From Ditylenchus dipsaci (Eukaryota; Nematoda; Chromadorea; Rhabditida; Anguinidae), in NCBI GenBank assembly GCA_004194705.1, contig SADC01000234.1:62001-126000 (forward strand): DNA of 64,000 nucleotides, in the 5' to 3' direction. The notes beneath the pieces are model-generated. The model worked only from the letters and a program-made list of their open reading frames with translations. It was not told the DNA's origin and did no database searches. How positions within the stretch are numbered: the first letter of the stretch is position 1; every line of letters starts with the position of its first letter. Below, one piece after another: positions 1 to 11,121 of the stretch. Both the position numbers and the translations under genes were made by a program.

Positions 1-1073
1 ATATAAAGGCTTTGTCAGTTCTGTTTGGAAATTGTAGTCCAGAAAATCGCAATGTTTTCTATTTGCAGATTCGTTTTTCCGGACTAAGATTAATTCCTCT
101 AAGGGGGGATTCATTTCAGGTATGGAAAAACAATCGGCAAATCGGGATCTTTGCGATTTTCGAGACCACATTTATTAAACAGAATGAATAAAGCATTCAA
201 AAGTCAAGGTGAAATAGTGTCGGAAGCATCTGGGGTCAAAATTTTAGATCGAGTTTTGACTGTACAATAAGTGTTATTTTGATCATTTTCTATAAAAAAA
301 ATTTATTGAATTAAAAAAATTAACTAACCATGATTTCAACCAAGCACTCCAGTCAGCCTTTCGAAAAGAGGACGCCATGCGAACCAGGAGAAATTAGCAA
401 TGGAAACAGGCACAAATTACACGAATAAAGCTTCAAAAAGTCAAGGATGATTTGGTCCATCTGTTCACAACCAACCAATAAACCCTATGTGGAAATCAAG
501 AGAAAGCCTTTTGTTTGAAGAAAAGAGTTTCACAATCAACACTATTATTGTGGACACGATTTTAAGAGGAAGAGGTTGAGAAAAAATAGGACACACTAGC
601 ATATAATAAATGAATAAAAATGGAGTCAGCTCCTACAGACTCCCAAACAATCTTATCGATTGAGATACGCGTGCTTTTGGTACTGCCAAATCAATCGAAG
701 ATAATCGCTGTGGGATATAAGATAAATTTGGAAAATATTTTTGTACAGGACAAAAAGCACTTCCTTGTTCGTTTCGGTTAGTTATAGTTAAAAAGAAATA
801 TTATGGAAAACCCATGTTTTAGAAAGAAAAATGCGTGTGAAACCAACTAACAATCAAATATTCTTAAAATTCGAATTGTTTTAAAACTTTTAATTGAAAG
901 GCTACAAAAATTTGTTTTCTAATAAACAGGTGTTGAAACGGCACATTTTAAGCTACAATTTGTAGCAAGAAGGAAAATATATTTATTCTACTAGGAAAAG
1001 TAATAAATAAATAGTATTTGATCCCAAAAAATTATTTTTTAAGTCGGAAAAAACAATCACATTTATCAGATTG
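1..1073. other. AT-rich sequence with no recognisable gene
   Basis: No long open frame, splice-framed exon, repeat end or RNA gene was recognised here. It lies downstream of the last exon of the minus-strand vWA gene. Confidence 0.5.
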
Positions 1074-1560
1074 CCGTATTTTCTCTAATAAGGCCCCATA
1101 ATCCAAATTGTCCAGTACTTTAATATAGCCCAATGCTAGAGAAAATTTAAACAATGAGGCTCTATGTCTTAATAAGGCCCCATGTGGTTTTGAATCTTTT
1201 CAAAAAAGTCACGGATTCGGGAAATTTTAGGGTTTTTCAGCAAATATGGCAGACATGGTCATTTACAACCTCATGCTCAAAATGTAGCCCTGCTCTCTAG
1301 CATCAATTTGAGTATGAACTTGTAAATGAGAATATCCACAAAATTAGTTAGAAAAACCATATGTAGCAAACTAATTAATTGAAAATGTAACGTTTTTGGC
1401 TATAATGATTTTTGGCGGAAATAATTTGGGACCGAACTGGAGAGAGCCTAATATTTCGACAAAAAAATTCGTTGCAGCTTTTAGGAAAGAGCTATTCCCT
1501 AAAAAGGTCTCATGCTCCAATAATGCCCAATGCTCTAATAAGTCCCAAATAAGGACAGCC
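1074..1560. repeat. pogo-type MITE remnant (CCGTATTT end)
   Basis: The left end CCGTATTTTCTCTAATAAGG at 1074 matches the terminal sequence of the pogo/Tigger remnant at 27854-28796. Near-copies of an AATAAGGCCC-type word recur through 1560. No matching right inverted end is seen, so the right limit is a guess and the copy is probably truncated. Confidence 0.5.
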
Positions 1561-1690
1561 TTAAGTAAGAAGGTTGGAAAAGAGGGATAAATATGTGTAT
1601 ACACTTGTTTCGTGTATAGCTTTCACATAAATTTATTATACAAGTAGAAATTTCAATAAACTATATTTACAAGTCGCGAAGAATATGCAT

Positions 1691-4600
1691 TCAACATTTG
1701 GTCAATTGTCTAAGTTTTTGCTTTAGCTCTTTGTAGTTGCTTTCCATGAACACGTTTTCACTCTTGTGCCATGTCAGAGTCTGAAATTTTATTTTTACAT
1801 TTTTATATTATTTTAATTTAAAAACAACACTAAAATTTCGTTCCTGTCTAGGGTCCAGCACTTTTTTAACTCAATTTTTGAAATTTTGGATCAGTTCTGA
1901 TTCGTCAGCAAAGTCCGAAAAATCGCAAAGATTTGGATTTCTACCAATCATTTTTGACAACGTTGAAAAAAACCCCGCAAACTTCGAAAAACGGTGTCGT
2001 TAAAGCATGACTGGCAAAAGACAGACCAGAGTGTTGGTGAAATTCGTATATAAAACTATCAAAACAAAATCAGATGCGAAAACAACCGAAATGTGAGCCT
2101 TTAAAAGAAATTAAGATTCCCTGCATGGTAAATCGATGTTTTTGCGTTTTTTCGCCACAGGCAGTCATATAATTTGCTTGAAATTGCCATACAAGTATGG
2201 ATGATATATCATTTTGTAGAGACAGCTCTCTGCTACAGAACAGTGCTAACAGATTTGGCATATGAACCTGTTTTGGGGTGGTTCACCGCCCTTTTGTGGA
2301 CAAAATTTAAGTAAACAAAACTTCCGCCACCGGGGCTCAGAAACCCATAAAAACACGTTAAATTGCAGAAACTTTTATTCAGGCACCGTAGCGCAAAGCT
2401 CGCTATACAAAAAAAGTGTATAACAAAAAAATTTAGTGTGACTAAGTGCTGTGTACAGCACCCGATGCCGAAAAAAGCATCGGCACCGGTGGGCCACCGG
2501 ACATAAAAATTTGAAATTTCGTCTATAAAATGACTCTGAAACACCCCAAAAGAGGTTCATATGACAAATCTGTTAGCACTGTTTTGTAGCAGTGAGTTTT
2601 CTCTACCAAAATGGTATATGATTCATATTGGTATGGCAATTTCGAGCAAATTATGTCTGCCAGTGGCTAAAAAACGCAAAAACATTGATTTACCACCCTG
2701 GTCCCCTGCTTAAAACACTAAACTACCTCCAGTTCATCTCTGTTAACCGGAAATTGTTCATTGAAGGCCACTGCAAGCACAGTCACACCATTGTCATGCA
2801 GTGTTTTAGAGCCTAAAACAACAATTTTTTATTTAAAAAAAATCTCCAAAGTCGGTAGGGAAATACCTGGCGTCACATCTTCAAAACTGAATCCATCCGT
2901 GAAAACGACCACAATCTGCTTTTTGTCTCCGGATGTTGTTGAGTTTTGCAGCTCGGCAACAGCTTTCACCAGAGCTTCATTAGTGAAGGTAGTGCCTCCA
3001 AAGAAGGCATCTCCAGAATTACTTCCTTGATCTCTTCTTTGGTTAGAGGATTGCTGCAAAAACATTTAAGTTGAATCCTTAAATATATCCTGGATGTTTT
3101 TAAATACGGTCAACCCTCAATTCAATGGCCCCTATTGTTAAATGGAGTCTGGTCCTTGGCCTTTGCAATAAGCCGTTCAGCTACGAAAGCAACGAAACTT
3201 ATTTACCTGAGTGGCAAAATGACTCTTGATCTTCCTTTTCCACTGAACTTGATGACAGCTATGTGACCAAGAGTAGGTAGAGGAGGCAGCACTTCGAATA
3301 GAGTAGTAGCCATTTCCAACTGTCTGATGTACCTCTCTTGCAAGGAACCTGAAGCATCAAACACAAAGACCACATCTGTTGGGCATTGTTCCTCTACTTG
3401 GGAGTAACCTTGGTCATCGGACTGCTGCAAATTGCCATCATTGTTCACACTGTTATTGGTGTCAGTGTTTTTAGAGGTGCTGGAAGGCTTGATTTGAGCA
3501 GTGATCTGACTAGTAAATCCTTTGTCATTGGCAGCAACAGTGTTTTGGCTGAAATCGTTTTGAGGTAGTTGAGATGTTGCACTGGGTTTGTCCAGAGAAT
3601 TAGACAATATGGCATCTGGTTCACAAGTTGTAAGTCTTTCCACCAAGTCCACATAGCTGTCTGGCCCTTGGAATAAATTCTCCGGTTTGCCAGCCATGAT
3701 CAAAAGCTCAGGTCTACAAGGCAGTGTTGTTTAATTGATATTTCCGAAAATACAGCGTATGATTGACAGAGTAGGTTTGACTGATCGGAGTCCTGGTCAG
3801 AATTATGTTACAGTCAGCTCTCTATACAGGGATGATGCTGGGGACCAAAATAAGCACTATACCGAGAGTTGACTGTACCTTGGTCTAATTTTCGCAGTAT
3901 CTATCACAAGAATCCTGCTTATAGGTAGTATATGCCTCAATTTCTAGAAGATTAAAGAATTTTGCCCCATACCTATAATGCACTTTCAAAGGTAAGCCTA
4001 TATGTATAGGAGGGTGTTAAGATAAGAGGGTGTTGTATGTATAACCCCCTGGTCACAGGGAGAGTCGAAGTCGAAATAAAGTGCTGCCTAGAAATCGCTA
4101 TTTTGTTTGTCCCAATGCAAATCTGTGTTGTATCGCCCGTTTGAATCTCTTATTGTCCTGACACGACTACGATTCGTTGTCAGGGTCTTTGTTGCTCCCG
4201 CTGTTGTTAGATTATTATTGTTGTGCTTGTGAAATAAAGCTGCCGTTAATTTCCGCTCTCCGCTCTCGCTCTCTCTCTGCTTTCTATCCGCCCTTCCAAG
4301 TTACAACATTGGCGCAGTCGCTATGGATGTAAAAGAACTTAAAGCTCTGGTGGAAATTCAGCAAGCCTCAATCGCTCAGCAATCAGCTCAAATGGCTCAA
4401 ATGGTGGCTCTTCTTCAGCAAAACCGTGGTGGTGGTGACGGTGCACATCCTGCTCCTGCTATCTCAACGTTGCCTCAATTGCCGGACATGGAAATCTTCT
4501 CAGCTGATGACAGTGATCCAAGCAAGTTCGAAGACTGGATTGCCCGCTTCAAATTCTCTCTCGACTGCACAGCTCCGAATATGGTGGATCCCTGCAAGGT

Positions 4601-7600
4601 GAAGCTCCTCATGACCAAGCTCTCGTCTGAAGCCTTCTCTGAGTACCGCAAAAGCTGCCTGCCAAGAGATGTCGTGGACTTCAATCTGGACGAAACAGTA
4701 AGTGGCCTTTCTAAATTATTCGCTCATTCTCGCTCGCTGGTGGTGGACCGATTCGAATGCCTCCGTCTGCTGAAAGAAGAAGGAGAGGAATTCCGCCATT
4801 ACGTCAATCGCCTGAAAGGTCAGCTCCGTCTATTCAAGTTCAGCTCTCTCAAAGAGGAAGAATTTAACTGCCTTCTCCTGCTGCTGGGTCTCAAGTCAAA
4901 CCAAGATGCTGCTCTCCGAACTCGCCTTCTTCATCGAATCAACGAAAAGGGAGAGGCCGTCAAGTTCGAAGAAGTTGTGGAAGAAGCTGCTGCCTATCTG
5001 TCCACAATTGCTGAAGCCAAACATCTGGAAAGAAAGCCCGATTCCTTCGCCATCAATGCCATCGCCTTCCAAAGAGAGCGTCAACAACAATTCTCCGCCA
5101 AAAACCGTGCTCCGCCGCCGTCTGCCTGCTACCGCTGTGATCAAATGCATTGGTCCAAAGATTGTCCGCACGTCAATCACCGCTGCTCCAAGTGCAATAA
5201 GCCTGGACATCTGGAACGCCAGTGCCGCCGCTACCAAAACTGCCAGCCAAATGCCGCTAAGAAGAAGTTCCAGCCTCAGCGCCGAATCAATCTCGTCCAG
5301 CTGCCATCTATAATGCTCAATCAAGTCAGTTCCGCTATGCCTTTGCTATCCGCTTCCGTGATGGTGAATGGGACTGCTATCGACTTCATCCTGGATTCAG
5401 GGGCCCAAGTCAATACAATGAATGAGTCTGCTATCGCTGCCGTGGGTCAAATCAAGACAGTTCCAACTCAGTTCCGTGGTTGCCTGCCGGATGGTTCCAA
5501 GTGCAAATTCCTGGGGGAAAGCAGTGCTCTCTTCCAAGCCAATGAAGTCTCATCCGTGCAAAGCTTTGTGGTGGTCAAATCAGGATGTCCTAATCTGCTT
5601 GGCCTGCCCGCTTTGTATGCTCTCAAGTTCCTCTCAAAGCGCCTGGACTCTCTGGTGCCTGCCGATGGTTCTGCTGCTACCTCAAGTGCTGTGGAAATGT
5701 TCCAAATTTCCAAAGTTCCTGCTGCCAAGAACAATGTCCTGATTGGTGCTCTCCAAATCTGCCAAGACGTTGCCAAATCTTCCGCTGCTACTATGTCGCC
5801 TGGACATACGCCGAATTCAGCCTCTCCTGCCGCTGCCATGACGTCTCCCGGATGTCTGCTGAATTCCGCTTCTACTCCTTCTACCGCTAAGATGCCTCGC
5901 AAACATCTCCAGAAATCCGCTGCTCCTTCCGCTGCCAAGGTGCCTTCCAAACATCTGCTAAAAACTGCTGCTGCTGTCAAGATGTCGCCAAAACATCCGC
6001 TGAATACAGCTGCTTCCGATGCTACTGCTACTCTCGCTGCTGCTATGGTGCCAATTAAGCCTCTGCTTCCGAAATTGTCCAAGTCTCAGGAAGAAATTCG
6101 CCTGAATTCCGCTGGACCGCAGACTGGTACCAATCTATCGCTCAAAGAGGAAGGGAAGGGAATGGGACATGCCACTCAAGGATTCTTGTTGTGCCTTCGA
6201 AATGTCCTCAATGCCGCCTTTCCTGATGCCGAATCACCTGCTGAATGCCTTTGGGGTCAAGTGCCATCAGTCTTCATGGGCATACCTTTGTCTACATGTG
6301 CTGCTCTGCCTGTGTCCTCTGCTGCCTCTCAACTGCTGGCTGCCTTGCTATTGGATGCTTTCCGAATTCCGCCCAAGTCCAAATCTGCTGCCGCTCCTTC
6401 TCTCAGTGCCTGTGCTGCCTTGGATGCTGGTGGTGGTGGACTCTCCGTGCTCAATAAGGATTCAAAAGAATTGGACTCCAGCACCTCTCCCGCTAGACTC
6501 TTTTGACCGAGGGAAGGTGTTGTATCGCCCGTTTGAATCTCTTATTGTCCTGACACGACTACGATTCGTTGTCAGGGTCTTTGTTGCTCCCGCTGTTGTT
6601 AGATTATTATTGTTGTGCTTGTGAAATAAAGCTGCCGTTAATTTCCGCTCTCCGCTCTCGCTCTCTCTCTGCTTTCTATCCGCCCTTCCAAGTTACAACA
6701 ATCTGGTATACGAAACTCCCCTTAACCATATACTAATTATGTGTGGTCTCCTATACCAGATTTGCGCTTGGACAAATAAAAGGACGGTTTCTAGGCAGCA
6801 CTTTATTTCGACTTCGACTTCGACCTCTCACTGTAACCAAAGGGTAAGAGGGTGCTACACTTAAAGGGCGCTTTTTCCAGTTTTATCTTTAAAAGTGTCC
6901 CATAGAAATTGGGCAAATACTTGATCCTGTTGAAATCGGGCCATTTTATACATATCAAATGGCAATCGTGTTGTTGTCGTTTTTTTAATTTTAAAGTAAA
7001 TTCCCGGGACTCCATAATTATACATAATACATGTAATGTGCTTACTCGCTTCTCATGTCTCCTACAGCAACTGCAAATGTCCTGACTTTGGGCAGTTGTC
7101 GCAGGTTTTGGCACTGAACATCTACTGGGTCGTAGCTAAAACACAGCAATAACGAAAAATACAGCCAAAACAAGTCAGACCTAAATCCATCAGTTATAAT
7201 AACCTAAAAATTTTGTGTTAAAAATGCCAAAATGATAGCTCAAGGCAAACTTACAATATTTACTGTAGTGTCATTTGCCCTTCTTGTGTTAGTAATTTCT
7301 ATGAAAGCATGGTCTAAAGCTACACCTGTTGAGGTCACACCGCCCATAAATGGTAAATCTAGACAAAACAGCAAATTTTATTAGCCTACAGTCGAAACTC
7401 GATATATATGGTCACCCCAAAAGTTCGTTCCCGCTTAGGGTTCGACACTTTTTCAATTATAGTTTTAAATATTTTTGCCAGCTCTGTTTTAACAGTCTCG
7501 CCTGAAATATCGTAAGGACTCTGATTTTGCCGATGATTTTTCGGATTTCAAACTTTTTTACATATAAAAAGAAAAGGCTCGCTATAAGGTCACTCTATTT

Positions 7601-9075
7601 TTAAAAGGGTGACCTTATATCGAGGTTTTGCAGGTTTTTGAAAAATAATTTGTAAAATAAGAATCCTTGCGATATTTAGAAGCAGACTGTCAAAACGGAA
7701 TTTTCAAAAATTAAAAAAAATCGAGGTAAAAGAGTGCCGGACCATAGGCTGGAACAAACCTTTCGGAGTGACCTTATATCACATTCAAACACTGAATATT
7801 TACCTCTAACCATTTTCATAGCCATACGTTTTTCCTGATTTGCTCCAAAATGGTAGGTGACGCGGTGTCTCAATTTCCCACCTTAATTTGTTTTCAATGC
7901 AGGCTGTTTTAAAATTTTTATTGAGCATTTTACTTGGCTATCACTTTTCTCTAGGTTGTTCTTAAATAATCCGTTGTCGCAGATGGATTAAAAATTAAAA
8001 GGAAACCTTGAAAAGTTTTCAATAAGAAATATAAAAAATTCAATTTCGCTTGTTCTAGTTTTGACCATAGTACACCGATTTTTAACATTACAGAGAACTC
8101 TCTGTAGCCGGTACAAGATCCTGAGTCGAGTTGGAGATTTCCGAGGGATATGACCTCAAAATCGGGAAATCGACCAAACACGGGGCTACTTATGCAATTT
8201 TTTTATGCTGTCAATTTTTTCCTTGACACATCCTGTACATGTTAAAAGGATTCCATCGGTTCATTTGGGCTGGTCAGTTTCAGAAAACTGCTTTTCGGTA
8301 CCTAAAAAATAGTCAAGACCCCAAAATTTTCTTTTGAATTTCAGTTGGTGAAAGCTGATTAAATAAGCGGCTTAGAAAAAAGTAACAGCCAAAAAAGTTT
8401 TGTATAATAAATCTTTTTTCCAAAACAAAAATTACTATAGACAAGAAGTGATATATGGTTGCCCTGCGTTGAAATGTTGAGTAATTCAGCTACTTTGGCT
8501 ATGTATTCCTTGTGCTGACCGAATATTTTAGCCACTGAGCTTGTGGAGTCCACCACAAACAAGGTGTCTGTTATGCAATCTAAATGGGTCAAAAATTTAG
8601 ATCATCACACTAATGTTTACAAATTTCCCAAAACCAAAACTCTCTATGACAGGTGTCCTCAAATCATTGGCTTTTACATGCCTGTTAAAAAGCATTGCAA
8701 AATTTTTTTTGTATACAAAGTCTTACTCATTTGGCTGGTCTAGTTGCTCAGAAATGTTAATCGATGAGGGTAGACTGGAGTTCACCTCCAAATTTATGTT
8801 TTCTAATGTGCTATCACTATTATTGTTGGCAGAAGAGAGAGGTGAGTCAATGGAAAGTGACAAGTCTGGAAGATTCTCGGACAGAACCTCTGCTTCGCTT
8901 AATTGCTTCGGTTCAACCTCTGCTTCGGTTGAATTGCTTGCTACAGCATTGGTGGCTGCATCAGAATGTTCAGGCGGTAAACTGGAGCTTGTGACTGCTT
9001 CTATTAAAAGCTCTGTTTCTTTGAATCTGCGGGAGAATTAATAAGGAAATTTGCTTCTTCCAACTGAGCATTTAC
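1691..9075 (-). CDS. two-domain von Willebrand factor A (vWA) protein, multi-exon, 5' end not found
   Basis: Exons read on the minus strand: about 9075-8727 (acidic, Ser/Asn/Glu-rich linker), 8579-8436, 7881-7804, 7358-7255, 7203-7181, 7135-7046, 3713-3207, 3053-2867, 2812-2727 and 1780-1691 (stop TGA 1693-1691). Introns are GT-AG and phases agree at every join from 8579 down. Domain 1 has the MIDAS-like DSTSS, threonine motif GGVTSTG and aspartate motif VIITDGFS. Its first residue triad is D-x-T-x-S rather than D-x-S-x-S. Domain 2 has canonical DASGS, GGTTFTNEAL and VVVFTDGFS, and ends NVFMESNYKELKQKL...C-stop. vWA domains bind metal-dependent protein partners, usually extracellularly, and nematodes carry many. 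Exon 3053-2867 is one base short: its start frame reads SNPLTKEEIKE and its end frame FGGTTFTNEAL. The acidic exon does not join in phase to 8579, so that junction is unresolved. An AATAAA lies at 1637-1632. Start codon and signal peptide were not located. Confidence 0.85.
2122..2696. repeat. foldback element in last vWA intron
   Basis: Two long inverted arms face each other: 2122 onward (GCATGGTAAATCGATGTTTT) and up to about 2696. They share words such as CATATGAACCT / AGGTTCATATG. The arms are roughly 170 bp and are imperfect copies. The element occupies the intron between vWA exons 2727 and 1780. Confidence 0.75.
3809..3877. mobile_element. short mariner-like MITE
   Basis: Ends TACAGTCAGCTCTC and GAGAGTTGACTGTA form an imperfect inverted pair starting and ending in TA, as in Tc1/mariner insertions. 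It is about 69 bp and intronic in the vWA gene. Confidence 0.55.
4126..4308 (+). repeat. 5' LTR
   Basis: 183 bp, begins TGTTGTATCG and ends TTACAACA. It contains AATAAA at 4233-4238 and a CT-rich stretch before the end. Identical by eye to the 3' LTR. Confidence 0.95.
4323..6506 (+). CDS. gag-pr: Gag-protease polyprotein of the LTR element (727 aa)
   Basis: The ORF is uninterrupted from ATG 4323 to the stop just before the polypurine tract. The N-terminal third looks like a Ty3/gypsy-type Gag, with a coiled N-terminus followed by a helical capsid-like region (FEDWIARFKF, FRHYVNRLKGQLRLFKF). Around residues 270-300 are two zinc knuckles: CYRCDQMHWSKDC (one residue shorter than usual between the second Cys and the His) and the canonical CSKCNKPGHLERQC. 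Around residues 350-365 is an aspartic-protease active site, FILDSGAQVNT (D-S-G-A). The C-terminal 250 residues are Ala/Ser/Pro-rich and repetitive, with PKHLLKTAA-like units, and resemble no pol domain. The protein would form particles and cleave itself; no polymerase is present. GC content and codon use are clearly higher in GC than the host surroundings. Confidence 0.92.
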   Translation: MDVKELKALVEIQQASIAQQSAQMAQMVALLQQNRGGGDGAHPAPAISTLPQLPDMEIFSADDSDPSKFEDWIARFKFSLDCTAPNMVDPCKVKLLMTKLSSEAFSEYRKSCLPRDVVDFNLDETVSGLSKLFAHSRSLVVDRFECLRLLKEEGEEFRHYVNRLKGQLRLFKFSSLKEEEFNCLLLLLGLKSNQDAALRTRLLHRINEKGEAVKFEEVVEEAAAYLSTIAEAKHLERKPDSFAINAIAFQRERQQQFSAKNRAPPPSACYRCDQMHWSKDCPHVNHRCSKCNKPGHLERQCRRYQNCQPNAAKKKFQPQRRINLVQLPSIMLNQVSSAMPLLSASVMVNGTAIDFILDSGAQVNTMNESAIAAVGQIKTVPTQFRGCLPDGSKCKFLGESSALFQANEVSSVQSFVVVKSGCPNLLGLPALYALKFLSKRLDSLVPADGSAATSSAVEMFQISKVPAAKNNVLIGALQICQDVAKSSAATMSPGHTPNSASPAAAMTSPGCLLNSASTPSTAKMPRKHLQKSAAPSAAKVPSKHLLKTAAAVKMSPKHPLNTAASDATATLAAAMVPIKPLLPKLSKSQEEIRLNSAGPQTGTNLSLKEEGKGMGHATQGFLLCLRNVLNAAFPDAESPAECLWGQVPSVFMGIPLSTCAALPVSSAASQLLAALLLDAFRIPPKSKSAAAPSLSACAALDAGGGGLSVLNKDSKELDSSTSPARLF
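6518..6700 (+). repeat. 3' LTR
   Basis: 183 bp and identical to 4126-4308. AATAAA lies at 6625-6630. It is followed by the second ATCTG target copy. Confidence 0.95.
7387..7780. repeat. mariner-like TIR repeat remnant in vWA intron
   Basis: Starts with TACAGTCGAAACTCGATATA, the end shared with other TA-flanked MITEs in the window. It contains paired GGTCACTCT / AGGGTGACC and further GTGACCTTATATC words. The right end is not clean, so the limit is approximate. Confidence 0.5.
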
Positions 9076-9289
9076 CTATAGACAAAAAGATTCGGTTTCA
9101 GTATTTTAGGTCCTTCGCGTCCAATTTTTTTATCTGGTTTTTAAGGTTTTTTCACAACAACATGTACACCCAACAGAGGTTATGACACTGTATAGTATCA
9201 GCTTCATATTGTACAGTTTTGGCTTTCAAGGCCGTGTGTACGACAGCGGAACTAAATTCTGAAACATGAGGGAGCCTCAGCCTCAGAAT

Positions 9290-9701
9290 CATAGTGACCG
9301 CCCGTCCGGCCGGCCCGTCCGAACGGCGCTTAAAAACCGGTCGGACGGCCGGCTTGGCAGGCCGTCCAAATGGACGGGCGGCTAAAAACGTCTAAGACGG
9401 CAGACGGCCGGCAACGGCATACTCGGACGGTACGGCGACGACCGGTTCGTCTGAGACCGTCCTGTACTGAGCCGAGATTTTTTTTAACTAAAATTACAAA
9501 ACAAGCAAAAAAAATTGGCATTTGTTTTATTATTTTTGCCGGACGGCTGGCGGACGTCCGGCATTAGAAAATTTTAATGCCGGACGGCCGGTCGACGGCC
9601 GGCTGTTAGAAAAAATTAAAGCCGGCTGGCGAACTGCCGGTCAAAAACGTGTAGGACGGGGACGTGACGCGGTCCAAATTTCGATAAACGCGGTCACTAT
9701 G
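9290..9701. mobile_element. GC-rich foldback MITE with CGGACGGCC word cloud
   Basis: Perfect terminal inverted repeat CATAGTGACCGC (9290) / GCGGTCACTATG (to 9701). CTCAGAA occurs on both sides (9282-9288 and 9702-9708), a likely target duplication with one extra base on the left. The interior is many degenerate copies of CGGACGGCC/GGCCGTCC on both strands, far richer in GC than the surroundings. Confidence 0.8.
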
Positions 9702-10324
9702 CTCAGAAGTTGTAGCTATTTTCTCGATAAAAATGACAAGAGTTTCATTTTTTTCACACGTTTCAGCTTAACAAAATTTGAGAATCTCCTCTTTCATACT
9801 AGAATTAGAAAAACTTAGGCTCAGGCTACTTCACAATACGAATGTGAATGAAAATTTTCGACTTTCAAAGCTAGAGTTTTGAAAACTGAAAGCCATTGAA
9901 AGTCTGAAATCTTGGTTTTTGTCAAAGTTAAAGGACAATGGTTTTTGAGCGCAGCGGCATCTCCAAATTTTGAATTGGCGGGGGACACTTTTTACTCTGA
10001 AAATTTTCAAAAATTTTTTTCAAATTATTTTTTGTTTGCATTTAAAATTTTATCAAAATGACACTGCCAGATCGGACAACTTAGGCTATTTGCACTGCAC
10101 CATAACTACTTATGTGAGATTTTAATGTAAACTAGACTAAGAAGTGAAATTTAAACTTTCAATGCAAATAAAAAACAATTTCACATTCAAATTTAATTGG
10201 TCTCGATGATAAAAAAGTGTTTCTCCTACAATTCAAATTTCGGAAATGTCGCTGCGTTCAAAACCATGGTCTTTTGAAGAGCTTCACAGTTTCCCGCAAA
10301 ATGTATTTGAATTGCTTAATGCCA

Positions 10325-10712
10325 TAATGGCTCTATTACAAATGTAAGTGTAAGTGTTAATGTAAATGTAAGGTGTCTTCACAATACCAAAAACATTTAC
10401 ACTTACACTTACACTTACGCCTTCACAATACGAATGTAAATGTAAATGTAAATTTTCGACTTATCCTTACTTTTATTACCAAAAGTTAGTTTTTTACCAA
10501 AATACCAATTTTTAAATTTTTTATAACTAGTATTGAACTCCTCGACATCAATAAAGCACTTTTAGTATTCTCTGAAAATACTTTTATTTATTTTGCATTT
10601 ACAATCGTATTGTGAAAGGGTAAGTGTTAATGTAAGTGTAAATGCAAGAAGTGTTCACAATACCAAAAAAATATACACTTACATTCACACTTACAATTGT
10701 GATAGAGCCATT
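10325..10712. mobile_element. foldback MITE with AATGTAAGTG word cloud
   Basis: Ends TAATGGCTCTATTACAA and TTGTGATAGAGCCATTA are inverted copies. Inside are repeated AATGTAAGTG / CACTTACATT words on both strands and paired TTCACAATAC / GTATTGTGAA. Confidence 0.75.
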
Positions 10713-10716
10713 AGAA

Positions 10717-11121
10717 GTAGGGTTGCCGACGTCGAATTTGTCACTTTTGGACATTTTTTGAATTTAAGCTCCAAAAGCCATATGTATTTCCGTTAGGTTA
10801 TACTTTTTTCAAAATTCGACGATATTTCCATCAAAATGGTATATCAAGCGTCAAAATTAGTTCAGCAAAATTTTCATGCGCGTAGCCATTCTTTTCGACG
10901 TGAGACGACGTCGAAATCGACTTTTCACGTCATCCCACGTCGAAAAGAAAAGCTACGCGCATGAAAATTTTGCTGAACTAATTTTGACGCTTGATATACC
11001 ATTTTGATGGAAATATCGTCGAATTTTGAAAAAAGTATAACCTAACGGAAATACATATGGCTTTTGGAGCTTAAATTCAAAAAATGTCCAAAAGTGACAA
11101 ATTCGACGTCGACAACCCTAC
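10717..11121. mobile_element. 405-bp near-perfect palindromic MITE
   Basis: The two halves are almost exact reverse complements around a short centre near 10912-10930. Termini are GTAGGGTTG / CAACCCTAC, followed inward by GACGTCGAATTTGTC. TTAGAA flanks both sides (10711-10716 and 11122-11127), a probable target duplication. No coding capacity. Confidence 0.88.

Larger units (their letters stand above)
4126..6700 (+). mobile_element. non-autonomous gag-protease LTR retrotransposon
   Basis: Two identical 183-bp LTRs (4126-4308 and 6518-6700, TG...CA) flank one long ORF. A 5-bp target duplication ATCTG lies at 4121-4125 and 6701-6705. A candidate primer-binding segment TTGGCGCAGTCGC starts at 4309, and a purine-rich tract GAGGGAAGG directly precedes the 3' LTR at 6509-6517. 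No reverse transcriptase, RNase H or integrase is encoded, so movement must have relied on enzymes from another element. The lack of differences between LTRs indicates very recent insertion. Confidence 0.95.
4030..6860. mobile_element. MITE with inverted ends, split by an LTR retrotransposon
   Basis: The flanks of the LTR element are the two halves of an older hairpin-type MITE. The left half (4030-4125) contains GTCGAAGTCGAAATAAAGTG and the right half (6701-6860) contains its complement CACTTTATTTCGAC. Outer ends are approximate: GTGTTG on the left and CTACAC on the right. Removing 4126-6700 plus one ATCTG restores a continuous element of about 250 bp that also has an internal CAAATCTGGTATA / TATACCAGATTTG pair. 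Confidence 0.75.

Noticed and set aside
4323..6506. Reading the gag-protease ORF as a host gene
   Set aside because: It is framed exactly by identical LTRs, a primer-binding-like site, a purine tract and a target duplication.
9330..9680. Open frames rich in Arg/Pro/Gly in the GC-rich CGGACGGCC region
   Set aside because: They are translations of a word-cloud repeat on both strands with matching target duplications outside, so not genes.
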